From contig JAEPQB010000004.1 of assembly GCA_017640725.1 (NCBI GenBank), forward strand, positions 124,001-188,000: a stretch of DNA of 64,000 nucleotides. The letters run 5' to 3'. The notes beneath the pieces are model-generated. The model was not told the origin of the DNA. It searched no databases and saw nothing but the letters and a program-made list of their open reading frames with translations. The stretch's first letter is position 1. Each line of letters opens with the position of its first letter. A program made the position numbers and the translations under genes. Positions 8,387-16,975 of the stretch are shown piece by piece. The stretch is from Kordiimonadaceae bacterium (GTDB taxonomy: Bacteria; Pseudomonadota; Alphaproteobacteria; Sphingomonadales; Kordiimonadaceae).

Positions 8387-9100
8387 ATGCGATTTTTCAC
8401 TTTAGTGGTTAGCTACACGGTAGCTGCAGCCTACATCTTAATCCCCAGCACAGTGATTGCTTCAGATAGTCAATCCGAGAAAACTACCTGTTCGATCGCC
8501 ATTCCCGATGATTGGGCTGGCTGGGACATATCTGTGAATGGCCAAATGGTTGGCACAATCACTAGTGTTAGCGACCAGGTTTTTGCCTCTACAAAACACA
8601 AATGGAGCATCGCGCCTGACAGGCCGTGGTCAAGGTCATTGGTCGAATTAGCGCGCGGAGAACACGCCGCTGCAATGCCCGTTCTCAAAACCAGCGAAAG
8701 AGAGCAGAAGTTTAATTTTTTGGGTCCAGTTGGTTACGTTTACGCACATTTTCTGGAAAACAAAAAGGCCAACACGAACGGTCAGATCGTTGTAGTGAAT
8801 GACTTCAAAGTCCTTGAAGGTCTTGACGCCAAACTGTCCCGTTTTAACGAAGTTATTTGGGCGGAAAATTCATTGCGGGCTCTGCGTATTTTTTTAGCAG
8901 GGCGCACTCAGTATATGCTGGCGCCTGAGAGGCAATATGAAACCATTGTTCCTCAAGACCAAAGAGAGGGCGTGGCAATGGATGTTTTTGATCCGCTCGC
9001 TTCGCCCCTCTATATGATGATTGAACGACAATCAGTGTGCGCAGAGGACGAAGCTGTCATCGCCTCTAACCTGCAGCGCATGCAGCTGCAGATCAACTGA
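8387..9100 (+). CDS. exported solute-binding-protein family 3-like protein
   Basis: A 237-residue protein with an N-terminal signal peptide (MRFFTLVVSYTVAAAYILI then a small-residue cut near TVIAS). The start at 8387 lacks a clear ribosome site; a TTG two codons upstream is an alternative. The order of motifs, APDRPWSRSLVELARGEHAAAMPV and then a hydrophobic YVYAHF segment, resembles the polar-amino-acid-binding-like family (SBP_bac_3) in its divergent, transporter-less form. It ends two bases before the convergent serine palmitoyltransferase gene and is 52 bases after the Tam41-like gene. It may bind a lipid head-group precursor in the periplasm; no ABC permease is present to make it a classical transporter subunit. 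Confidence 0.6.
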   Translation: MRFFTLVVSYTVAAAYILIPSTVIASDSQSEKTTCSIAIPDDWAGWDISVNGQMVGTITSVSDQVFASTKHKWSIAPDRPWSRSLVELARGEHAAAMPVLKTSEREQKFNFLGPVGYVYAHFLENKKANTNGQIVVVNDFKVLEGLDAKLSRFNEVIWAENSLRALRIFLAGRTQYMLAPERQYETIVPQDQREGVAMDVFDPLASPLYMMIERQSVCAEDEAVIASNLQRMQLQIN

Positions 9101-9102
9101 GA

Positions 9103-10299
9103 CTATACGTCCATGCCCACAGCTTCCGCTGTGCGGACAAAGCGGGCGATGATTTCGTCAATTTGTTCAGTTGTGTGCTGCGCACATACGCTTATCCTGA
9201 GCAAAAACATGCCGGCAGGTGTTGCGGGTGGGGCCGCCATGTTTGCATAAACGCCTTCAAGCAGAAGCCTTTCCCAAAACTTTGTGCCCTGCATCACATC
9301 TGGCAAGTGGACAGCGATAATTGGGCTTTGTGCTTCCGGTGTACACATGTTGAAACCAGCATTCTTGAGGCCATCATGCAGTCGGCGCGCATTTTCCCAC
9401 AAATGAGCACGGCGATTGCCGCTACGCTTAATCGCTTCAATTGATTTGGTGGCAGATGCCACAACGCTCGGTGGCAAGCTGGCCGTGAAAATGTAGGGAC
9501 GGCTAACAAAGCGCAAAACATCAAACTTTGGATGGTTAGACACCGCAAAACCGCCAACTGTACCGACGGATTTGGAGAAAGTACCAAGATAGAAATCGAC
9601 TAGGTCTTCGACACCGAGCTGCTCAGCAACTCCGCGGCCATTTTCGCCGCAGAATCCCATCGAGTGGGCTTCATCGACCAAAGTCATACAGCCATACTTC
9701 TTGCCAATTTCAAGAATCTCTTTGAGAGGGGCAGCGTCGCCCAGCATGGAATAAACGCCTTCAACAACAAGCAGCTTGCCGGCATCTTCTGGAAGACGAC
9801 GTAGACGGCGTTCGAGGTTCTCGTAATCATTGTGCTTGAACCGCACAATCGTTGCGTTGCCCATGGAACAGCCGTCATATATTGATGCATGGCTGTCAGC
9901 ATCAATAATCACATAATCGTCTTTGCCGCCGAGAGCTGAGATCATGCCCAGGTTGGCCTGATATCCCGTCGAGAACACCATGCAGTGTTCCATATCGTAG
10001 AAGTCCGCAATGGCCGCCTCAAGTGCTTTATGGCCGCCATAAGTGCCGTTTAAAACACGGGAACCAGTGGTGCCAGTGCCAAAATTATCCAGGGCGTCCT
10101 TCGCAGCGTCAATCGCCCCTTCGTCAAACGTCATGCCCATGTAATTATTTGTGCCGGCCAAAATAGTGTGCCTGCCGCCGATGATCGCCTCGGTCTCTGA
10201 AATGACTTCATCAATCACGACCTTGAAGGGGTCGGCCTTTTCAAATGGCAGCGACGCGCGCAACTCTACAATCGAGTCAAATTTATCCAATAAATCCAC
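9103..10299 (-). CDS. spt: serine palmitoyltransferase
   Basis: A 398-residue alpha-oxoamine synthase. It condenses L-serine with an acyl thioester to give 3-ketosphinganine, the first committed step of sphingolipid synthesis. Visible features are the substrate-loop GTNNYMGMTFDEG, GTGTTGSRVLNGT, the PLP-binding VDEAHSMGFCGENGRG and the lysine motif GTFSKSVGTVGGF; length matches bacterial soluble Spt (about 400). Related enzymes (AONS/BioF, KBL) share the fold, but the tightly linked acyl carrier protein, dehydrogenase and acyl-ACP ligase point to Spt. It starts seven bases after the acyl carrier protein stop. It is probably cytosolic or membrane-peripheral. Confidence 0.9.
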   Translation of the reverse strand: MDLLDKFDSIVELRASLPFEKADPFKVVIDEVISETEAIIGGRHTILAGTNNYMGMTFDEGAIDAAKDALDNFGTGTTGSRVLNGTYGGHKALEAAIADFYDMEHCMVFSTGYQANLGMISALGGKDDYVIIDADSHASIYDGCSMGNATIVRFKHNDYENLERRLRRLPEDAGKLLVVEGVYSMLGDAAPLKEILEIGKKYGCMTLVDEAHSMGFCGENGRGVAEQLGVEDLVDFYLGTFSKSVGTVGGFAVSNHPKFDVLRFVSRPYIFTASLPPSVVASATKSIEAIKRSGNRRAHLWENARRLHDGLKNAGFNMCTPEAQSPIIAVHLPDVMQGTKFWERLLLEGVYANMAAPPATPAGMFLLRISVCAQHTTEQIDEIIARFVRTAEAVGMDV

Positions 10300-10306
10300 G
10301 GGAATA

Positions 10307-10552
10307 CTAGCCTTCGCTTACGATCTTTTCGACAGCATCGGCAACCTGCTCGATGGTCTCCAAATCCGGTAACATATTGAGTGGCAAGACAATATCGAAT
10401 TCGTCTTCGATTTCAGCGACCAGGTCCATTACGGTTAAGCTGTCAAGCTCCAGGTCAACTGCGAAGGTTGCGCCAGGCTTAAGATCAATGCCCTTTTTGT
10501 TGATGGGCGCGATCAATCCATAAATTGTTTCCAGCGTCTCAGCTTTTGCCAT
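10307..10552 (-). CDS. acyl carrier protein dedicated to sphingolipid synthesis
   Basis: An 81-residue acyl carrier protein, starting at the ATG at 10552 after a GAGAGAG site. The 4'-phosphopantetheine attachment motif DLELDSLTVMDLVAEIEDEF is intact, with the modified serine in DSL. It would hold the fatty acyl chain delivered by the upstream ligase and hand it to serine palmitoyltransferase, as proposed for the Caulobacter locus. It lies between the dehydrogenase and spt, close to both. An extended in-frame upstream reading exists but has no ribosome site of comparable quality. Confidence 0.9.
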   Translation of the reverse strand: MAKAETLETIYGLIAPINKKGIDLKPGATFAVDLELDSLTVMDLVAEIEDEFDIVLPLNMLPDLETIEQVADAVEKIVSEG

Positions 10553-10627
10553 GATGCTTGCTCTCTCTTCGATTTGTGCTTGCGGATGCCGCACTCTTTG
10601 ACTGTTGTTATATCCAGAAGCCAATGA

Positions 10628-11608
10628 TCATAAAAGATCATTTTTCTGATACCAGTCGAGTGTATCCTTTAGGCCTGATTCAAGGTCAAATTGAGGCGCC
10701 CAGCCAGCATGTTTGAAACGACGTGGCTCTTTGACACACCAGTCCGGGTGTGACAGGTAACGCGCAGTCGATAGCGTCAACATGAATGGCTTATTGATTG
10801 CGCGCGCCAGCATGTCGTTGACGCCACCAATGGCGCCTAATATCGCGAAGGGCAGGGGCACGACAGTGGCTGTTTTGTCGCCGCCGCCAGGTAGAGCTTT
10901 TGCTACGGACTTTATGTCATAACCGCCGGAGTGATTATCATCGATTTCAAGCACGGCCTGTTTGTTGCTTTTATCGCACAGAGCAACTAGTGCTTTTGCT
11001 AAGTCATTGGCATGAATGAGAGAAAAGCGATTTTTGCTGCCCCCTGGCGCAGGTAAAATCCCAAGTTTGGTTGCTTTGAGAAGCTTCAGGATTTCTTTGT
11101 CTCCGGGGCCATAAATTCCGGGTGGACGAAGGATTGTCCAGCTGAAAGACCATTTGCGGGCTGTCAACAAAAGTTCAGTGCCTGATTTGCTGGCGCCGTA
11201 ATGTGACAGTCTGGGTTCTCGTGCTGCCAAACTTGAAACATGAATAACATGGCTAACTTTGGCTTCTTGTGCGGCATCAAAAAGCCGCTTGCTACCGCCG
11301 ACATTGACATCAAAAAACTGGTCCCGGGTGATCGCTTTGGTCAGGCCTGCCAGATGCATGACAATGTCCGCGCCCTTGACCAGCAAGGAAAGAGACTGAG
11401 CATCGTCAAGAGACCCCTGCACCCATTCCACGCCCGGACTTTCAGCTTGTGGACGGCGTGTCAGTGCACGAACTGTGTAACCAGCCGCTGTCAATTCGTC
11501 GAGCGTATGACCGCCCAAGAATCCAGTGGCGCCCGTCAGCGCTACTCTTTGCTTCGCTGCAGTTTTTTTCGCTTTTGCTGGCATGGAAGCCTCGGTGTTA
11601 GCTGGCAA
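10628..11608 (-). CDS. cerR: NAD(P)-dependent epimerase/dehydratase family, probable ceramide reductase
   Basis: A 326-residue extended short-chain dehydrogenase. The Rossmann glycine motif GATGFLGG occurs near residue 25, and the catalytic Tyr/Lys pair is in HYGASKSG, preceded by SSLAA. In Caulobacter the equivalent gene, cerR, reduces the 3-keto group after N-acylation, so ketone reduction follows ceramide formation. Context (spt, acyl carrier protein, acyl ligase) supports this assignment. The start overlaps the end of the upstream ligase by 11 bases; a second ATG eight codons later is an alternative. Another extended-SDR function cannot be excluded by sequence alone. Confidence 0.8.
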   Translation of the reverse strand: MPANTEASMPAKAKKTAAKQRVALTGATGFLGGHTLDELTAAGYTVRALTRRPQAESPGVEWVQGSLDDAQSLSLLVKGADIVMHLAGLTKAITRDQFFDVNVGGSKRLFDAAQEAKVSHVIHVSSLAAREPRLSHYGASKSGTELLLTARKWSFSWTILRPPGIYGPGDKEILKLLKATKLGILPAPGGSKNRFSLIHANDLAKALVALCDKSNKQAVLEIDDNHSGGYDIKSVAKALPGGGDKTATVVPLPFAILGAIGGVNDMLARAINKPFMLTLSTARYLSHPDWCVKEPRRFKHAGWAPQFDLESGLKDTLDWYQKNDLL

Positions 11609-13346
11609 TCGCCTGCAAGTGACCAGACATATATTGGTTGCGCGCTTTTGTCCGACTGAGTTTGCCGGAAGATGTGCGTGGTAGTGACTTCGGCGGCACT
11701 AGTTCGATCAAACAATTCACGCCGGTTTCTGCCTGAATTTGTTTTTTCAGTGCTTCTATCAGTTTGACACGCTCGCCTGCATCCGAAATACGGCACTGCG
11801 CAAGGATGAGCGGTACTTCCTCAGCGTTTTCGCCTGGGATTGAAATCGCTGCAACATCACCTTTCTTGAGGCCATCAACTTGTTCTGCGGCCCATTCGAT
11901 GTCTTGTGGCCAATGGTTGCGGCCATTCACGATGATCATGTCCTTGGCGCGACCCACAATGTAGATGCAGCCTTCTTTCATATATCCCATATCGCCAGTA
12001 TCGAGCCACCCTTCGGGGCTTAGTACTGCGCGTGTCGTTTCTGGATCATTGAAATATTCACGCATTACCGAGGTACCGCGAAGGTATACGCGTCCAACAT
12101 TCCGGTCCGGCAAGGGCGTTTCGCCTTCATCGCGAATTTCGATTTCATACTCTGGCAGTAGTCGACCACAATTGACGACTTCACGCATGCGCGTGTCGCC
12201 GGATCCATTTACCAGCACATGACGGTCACCTGTGAGAGCAGCTTCCTCTATCAGGTCAACTTCAATACCTTTGCCGACTTCGCCGAAACTTACGCCCAGC
12301 GTGCATTCGGCCAGGCCATAACTTGGCAGGAAGGCGTTGTATGAGAAGCCGATCTGTCCGAAGGTTTCCTGAAATTCCTTCATCACATCAGGGCGGATCA
12401 TTTCCGCGCCGATGCCGGCCACACGAACGCTTGAAAGGTCGAGACCTTCAAGGGCGCTTGAGCGCATTGCAGCGCGGCGGGTACAAATATCAAAGCCAAA
12501 TGTCGGGCTGTAAGTGATCGTGCCTTTGTTCGCACTTAGAACCCGCAACCAGCTTAGCGGGCGACGGGCAAATTCTTCAGTCGGGATAAAATCAACCGAC
12601 ACCTGACATGTCATTGTTGTCAGCAGTGTGCCGACAAGGCCCATGTCGTGATAGAAGGGCAGCCAGGATACACATCTGTCGTTTTCTTCCAGGTGAACGC
12701 CGTGATATCCCATGCCGTGCGTATTTGACAGCAGCGAGCGATGCGTAACAGACACGCCGTGAGGGAAGCGAGTACTTCCAGATGAATACTGAAGGTATGC
12801 CAAATCGTCAGCCGTTGGCAGAACAGGTTCGCCTTCATCCTCGAACGCCATAAGCGCTGCATAATCTCCACTGAACCGCAGGTCCAAGCCATCAGTTGCC
12901 TGTGCAACAATTTCATCCATGAAGGCTGGTGCCATAAGGCCGTTTGCTTTGCAGCTTTCCATTTGCATGCGTAGCTGGGAAACATAACCTTCCTTGCCGC
13001 CAAAAGATGTTGGCAATGGCAGCGGAACCGGTAGAACGCTCGCATATTGGCAACCCACAAAAAACGCGACGAAATTAGCAGTGGTTTCAGCGATCAGCGC
13101 AATGCGGTCACCTTTTTCAAAACCCATACCCACCAGCTTGCGGCCGATTTGTTCAGCTCTGTCACGCACTTCTTTCCAGGTGATGACTTCTTTTACGTTG
13201 CCGCGCGCATCGTAAAAATTGACGCCGCGAACGCCTTTAGCTGCGTACTCAATGGCGTCAACTAAAGTTTCAAAATCCGCATAACGTCTTTCTAGAGAAG
13301 GATCGTGAGTCGGCGTAACGTCTGATTGCACGTTCAATTCGACCAT
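11598..13346 (-). CDS. fatty-acyl-AMP/ACP ligase (AMP-binding family)
   Basis: A 582-residue adenylate-forming enzyme of the FAAL/acyl-ACP synthetase type. The ATP loop is QYSSGSTRFPHGVSVTH near residue 180, the mid-motif is YGLAECTLGV, and the adenylation motifs WLDTGDMGYM and GRAKDMIIVNGRNHWPQDIE are present. The C-terminal catalytic lysine is in PRTSSGKLSR. The start at 13346 follows AGGGG; an upstream in-frame ATG at 13394 lacks a site. It would load a fatty acid on the adjacent acyl carrier protein to provide acyl-ACP for serine palmitoyltransferase. The final residues overlap the next gene by 11 bases, consistent with one transcript. Confidence 0.88.
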   Translation of the reverse strand: MVELNVQSDVTPTHDPSLERRYADFETLVDAIEYAAKGVRGVNFYDARGNVKEVITWKEVRDRAEQIGRKLVGMGFEKGDRIALIAETTANFVAFFVGCQYASVLPVPLPLPTSFGGKEGYVSQLRMQMESCKANGLMAPAFMDEIVAQATDGLDLRFSGDYAALMAFEDEGEPVLPTADDLAYLQYSSGSTRFPHGVSVTHRSLLSNTHGMGYHGVHLEENDRCVSWLPFYHDMGLVGTLLTTMTCQVSVDFIPTEEFARRPLSWLRVLSANKGTITYSPTFGFDICTRRAAMRSSALEGLDLSSVRVAGIGAEMIRPDVMKEFQETFGQIGFSYNAFLPSYGLAECTLGVSFGEVGKGIEVDLIEEAALTGDRHVLVNGSGDTRMREVVNCGRLLPEYEIEIRDEGETPLPDRNVGRVYLRGTSVMREYFNDPETTRAVLSPEGWLDTGDMGYMKEGCIYIVGRAKDMIIVNGRNHWPQDIEWAAEQVDGLKKGDVAAISIPGENAEEVPLILAQCRISDAGERVKLIEALKKQIQAETGVNCLIELVPPKSLPRTSSGKLSRTKARNQYMSGHLQAIAS

Positions 13347-13388
13347 AATTACCCCTGGGCTGTTTCCGTACGAGCCTAAAAAACAACA

Positions 13389-13418
13389 CGGCAACTGTAA
13401 TTGTTATCATTGTTGCCG
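13389..13418. promoter_or_regulatory. 7-bp inverted repeat upstream of the acyl ligase
   Basis: CGGCAAC and GTTGCCG flank a 16-base AT-rich spacer, 43 bases upstream of the acyl-ligase start and inside the 268-base divergent gap with the PLP enzyme gene. It could be a regulator site for the sphingolipid unit. The minus-strand T-run after it also gives it a terminator-like look, but no gene ends there. Confidence 0.3.
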
Positions 13419-13614
13419 AAAAAAACTATACATAATTATGCGGGTATGCAGAGCAAAAAAAGCTTGCAATCTGTCGCTATTAGTCAGTTCATGACGACCT
13501 TATCGCACACCCAAATATTACGGCTGGATTACAATCTGTAAGCGATCTTCGCAAGACAATTTTAATCAACTACCGGCTTATTGACGGCAATTAGACAAGG
13601 AATGCGGCAACAAA

Positions 13615-14811
13615 ATGACAACGATTGGCTCCAGCTTTTCTGATAAAGACCTTTCTCGCGTACGAGAACAGACCCCTGGTGTCAGTGGCCGTATCCATTT
13701 GGATAACTGTGGTTCAGCGCTGATGGCGCAGCCAGTTATTGACGAAATTAGCGCTGTATTTCAGCGTGAAATTGCTGTGGGCGGGTATGTTGCGCAAGAG
13801 CAACAGGCAGATAAGTTGTCTTCCAGCTATAATTTGCTTGCAGAGCTATTTGACGGTCATGCAGATGACTTTGCATTTGTTGGCAGCGCCGTTGATGGTT
13901 GGACAAAAGCATTCTACAGCGTCCCGTTTGAGCCGGGTGACAACATAGTTACAGCTTACAATGAATACTGTAGCAACTATGTCGCCTACCTTCAGGTCGC
14001 CAAACTTCGTGGGGTTGAAATTCGGGTGGCGCGACAAGCAGATGCAGGCGGCATCGACCTCAACCATTTGAACGAATTGGTTGATAGCCGAACGCGATTA
14101 ATCAGCATCAGTCACATGCCGTCGTCCAGTGGCGAAATCAATCAGGTGCAGGATGTGGGTCTGATTGCGCGCGAAAAAGGCGTGCTATACCAATTGGATG
14201 CCTGTCAGTCGGCAGGCCATATCCCAGTGTCCATCGCAGACATCGGTTGTGACATCATGACGGGAACGTCACGGAAGTTTCTGCGGGGCCCGCGGGGTAT
14301 CGGGTTTCTTTATGTGAATGAAAAAGCCCGGTCCCTGATGGAGCCTGTGGTACTGACCAACCAGAGTGCAGAGTGGTCTGCGCAGGACGCTTATTCACTA
14401 AGGCAAGACACCAAGGTTTTCGAAGCTTGGGAGCGCAGCGTGACTAATCAACTTGGTTTTGCTGTTGCCATTCAATATCTGCTCGATCTGGGTGTTGAAA
14501 AAGCAACAAACCAGATCGCGAACAATGCCACGTATTTGCGAAAACAGCTTCCCAATGTGAAAGGGGTCAGGGTTGAGTGTCCGCCGAACGCGGTTTCGGC
14601 CATTATTACGCTAAACAAAGACGGGCTTACACCCTCTGATATCAAGAGCAGGCTGGAGAAACAGGCCATCGGCGTTCAGGTTGCCAGTGTCGTCCACACG
14701 CGGTTAGACCTTGAAGCTCGTGGCATTGAAAGTGCCGTCCGGGTTTCGCCGCACTATTACACCAGCCAGTCAGACATGGACGGCTTCTTAAATGCCTTGG
14801 AGGCGCTTTGA
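13615..14811 (+). CDS. class V PLP-dependent aminotransferase / cysteine-desulfurase-fold enzyme
   Basis: A 398-residue fold-type I enzyme of the class V group. Visible are HLDNCGSALMAQPV near residue 28, HMPSSSGEINQV at about 167-178, the PLP-contacting LDACQSAG (Asp195, Gln198) and Schiff-base lysine 221 in SRKFLRGPRGIGF. The last segment is the standard small C-terminal domain with RVSPHYY. The group includes cysteine desulfurases, isopenicillin N epimerase-like and EgtE-like lyases, and substrate cannot be decided here. It is transcribed divergently from the sphingolipid ligase and immediately followed by recX, whose start abuts its stop. Confidence 0.8.
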   Translation: MTTIGSSFSDKDLSRVREQTPGVSGRIHLDNCGSALMAQPVIDEISAVFQREIAVGGYVAQEQQADKLSSSYNLLAELFDGHADDFAFVGSAVDGWTKAFYSVPFEPGDNIVTAYNEYCSNYVAYLQVAKLRGVEIRVARQADAGGIDLNHLNELVDSRTRLISISHMPSSSGEINQVQDVGLIAREKGVLYQLDACQSAGHIPVSIADIGCDIMTGTSRKFLRGPRGIGFLYVNEKARSLMEPVVLTNQSAEWSAQDAYSLRQDTKVFEAWERSVTNQLGFAVAIQYLLDLGVEKATNQIANNATYLRKQLPNVKGVRVECPPNAVSAIITLNKDGLTPSDIKSRLEKQAIGVQVASVVHTRLDLEARGIESAVRVSPHYYTSQSDMDGFLNALEAL

Positions 14812-15405
14812 GTGCCGGCGGAAAAGAACAAGAATAAGACCTCTGGAAACAACCGGCCCAAAAAGGTAACAGCCGGATACCTTGAGCGTGCAGCGCTTCA
14901 TTATTTAGGTCGATTTTCCACGTCACAATCTAACTTAGAGGCGGTTCTTGTGCGGAAAATAAGACGCCGCAACGAGGGTTTTGCCGCGCCTTCCGATGAG
15001 CAATTAACGTGGGTAAAGGACGTTGTCTCGAAATGTGTAAAATATGGGTATGTAGACGATAGTCGCTATGCACAACAGCGTGCTGAAAGCATGCTTCGGC
15101 GGGGCAAACCAGTGCGTATGATTGCAATGGACCTAAAGCAAAAGGGTATTTCCGAAGAAGAAATTGCAACCACAATAGAAACGCTTCAGGAAGAATCGAA
15201 TGTCGACATGAACCGGTCGGCAGCAGCCGCGTTTATTAAACGGCGACGTTTTGGCTGCTTCCGCCGCCCGATCGAAGACCGGGAAGCCTTACTTCAAAAA
15301 CAACAAAAAGAGTTGGCTTCCATGGCTCGTGCGGGATTTGGATTCGAAATTTCGAAAGAGATTTTGGGATTGGCCGAAGACGAGATCATCGAATTGTTGG
15401 TGTAA
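14812..15405 (+). CDS. recX: RecX-family regulator
   Basis: A 197-residue basic protein with the helical repeat plan of RecX: LERAALHYLGRFSTSQSNLEAVLVRK, then YGYVDDSRYAQQRAESMLRRGKP, then MDLKQKGISEEEI. RecX binds RecA filaments and limits recombinase activity. The start is GTG, directly after the stop of the PLP enzyme with no gap, so translation is probably coupled. recA is not nearby, and the pairing with a PLP enzyme is not a usual arrangement that I know. The C-terminal half is rich in Arg and Lys. Identification by sequence order is good. Confidence 0.8.
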   Translation: MPAEKNKNKTSGNNRPKKVTAGYLERAALHYLGRFSTSQSNLEAVLVRKIRRRNEGFAAPSDEQLTWVKDVVSKCVKYGYVDDSRYAQQRAESMLRRGKPVRMIAMDLKQKGISEEEIATTIETLQEESNVDMNRSAAAAFIKRRRFGCFRRPIEDREALLQKQQKELASMARAGFGFEISKEILGLAEDEIIELLV

Positions 15406-16975
15406 TTCCAAATTGCTTCAACATTTCAGGCGTGTCCAGGTCGATGAGGATACCAGGGTCGTTAACTGCAACCTCGACCACTTTTTCTGAATTTTCTCGA
15501 ATGATTTCACGACCGCCCACGTCGCTCTTAAGTTGGGACAATGCTTTGAAGTGCCGCTGTCCCCAAAGAACGGGATGACCTCTCTTGCCATTAAAAGTGG
15601 GGATATGAATGGAAGATGGGGGGGCATCTTTGGCAGAATCGATGAGGGCTTTTATTGTCGAGGGCTGCACAAATGGCATGTCCCCCAAATAAATGAGCGC
15701 AAATTCACAGGCCTGGTTGAGCCATTTTGCTCCTGCAGCAATACTTGTGCCCATGCCCAGCGCGAAGTCAGCATTGTGAACCAAGACCACATTGGAACCC
15801 GCCAATAGTTGTTCGATTTTCTCATGAATATTGCCGGTAACGACTGCAGTACCGGTAATACCTGCTTTGGCGATCACTTCAGCGGAATGCTCGATGACCG
15901 ATTTATCATCTACAAGGGAGAGTAATTTATGAGCATCCCCGGAACGGGTTGACCGTCCCGCGGCCAATAATATTGCCGCCGCAATGGGTGCGGTGCGGTT
16001 GTTTTTCCCCACGCGCCGTCGGCGCGGGAAGGAACGGTCCGCGGGTTCCTTGAGCAAGCCGCCGGTGCCAAAACCGGCCAAAGTTTTGGCATCGACAGGC
16101 AACCCAGCTGCAAATCTTTCCAACACCCAATCAAATCCATTCAGGGCCGGCGACCGTGCGCACCCAGGCAAGCCTATGATTGTTTGCGTGTCTTTTCGCG
16201 CGAACATCAAAAGATTGCCCGGGTCGGTTGGCAGGCCGACTTTAACAACCGAACCGCCCGCTGTTCTGACCGCTTCAGGCAATACGTCCCGTTCGTCGCT
16301 GATGGCCGAAACACCAAGCATCAGAATCAAGTCAGATTTGTTAGACTTGATTGCTTCGGCATATTCTTCGGAAGTGTGGCGCAGGTGAACTGTTTCGACA
16401 AGTTTACCGCCGACAGCGTGTAGTCGTGCTTCTAAGGTATTAAGGACTTTTGGAGGTAGTGCCGCGCCTCCGACAAGCAAGGAAGCGGAGAACGGTGAAA
16501 ATTTGGTGACCCTCATTTTTTCCAAAAGTGACAGAGAACTTAGAATTTTACCGGGAAGGCCATATGGCACAATTTTGATTGTTGAAACCAGCTCACCTTT
16601 TTGCACCTTGGAAAAGGGGCCTTTGGAAGCCGCCGAGAATGCATCATCCAGCGCGTTGAGTTGATCCACTGCATCGCTCGGTATGAAAACGCCATCATGT
16701 TCGGCAATGACGTTGGCACGGCCGCGCCCCGCCTTTTGGACGACCAGACCACTGCCTGAAATTAGTTTGGCCGCTTTTTCTGCTGCCTGGTCTTCATCCA
16801 GATCACCGGGTTCCAATTGATAAACCTGCAAAGTTTTAGTTTCCCCTGACTGCAGGTGGTCAATCATATCCCTGGTAACTTCAGTGGCCTTGTTAAATTT
16901 CCTGTCTGCACCTGTGACACTGTGAGCCAACTGCCAACCAAGACAATCCTCAAGTTTTCGTTCTTCAAATTTCAT
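15386..16975 (-). CDS. molybdopterin-binding / MobA-like nucleotidyltransferase fusion
   Basis: A 529-residue two-domain protein. Residues 1 to about 330 are MoaB/MogA/MoeA-like molybdopterin-binding, with LMLGVSAISDERDVLPEAV, then GLPGCARSPALNGFDWVLE. Residues from about 335 are an NTP transferase like MobA/MocA: ILLAAGRSTRSGDAHKLL, VVTGNIHEKIEQLL and IYLGDMPFVQPSTIKAL. Such fusions in alphaproteobacteria mature the molybdenum cofactor, often attaching CMP for the xanthine oxidase family. It overlaps the xdhC gene by four bases upstream and converges on recX, overlapping its last 20 bases. The oxidase subunits are not present in the window. Confidence 0.82.
   Translation of the reverse strand: MKFEERKLEDCLGWQLAHSVTGADRKFNKATEVTRDMIDHLQSGETKTLQVYQLEPGDLDEDQAAEKAAKLISGSGLVVQKAGRGRANVIAEHDGVFIPSDAVDQLNALDDAFSAASKGPFSKVQKGELVSTIKIVPYGLPGKILSSLSLLEKMRVTKFSPFSASLLVGGAALPPKVLNTLEARLHAVGGKLVETVHLRHTSEEYAEAIKSNKSDLILMLGVSAISDERDVLPEAVRTAGGSVVKVGLPTDPGNLLMFARKDTQTIIGLPGCARSPALNGFDWVLERFAAGLPVDAKTLAGFGTGGLLKEPADRSFPRRRRVGKNNRTAPIAAAILLAAGRSTRSGDAHKLLSLVDDKSVIEHSAEVIAKAGITGTAVVTGNIHEKIEQLLAGSNVVLVHNADFALGMGTSIAAGAKWLNQACEFALIYLGDMPFVQPSTIKALIDSAKDAPPSSIHIPTFNGKRGHPVLWGQRHFKALSQLKSDVGGREIIRENSEKVVEVAVNDPGILIDLDTPEMLKQFGITPTIR

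Noticed and set aside
8387-9100. Classical amino-acid ABC transporter binding subunit
   Set aside because: There is no permease or ATPase gene next to it and the family resemblance is only partial.
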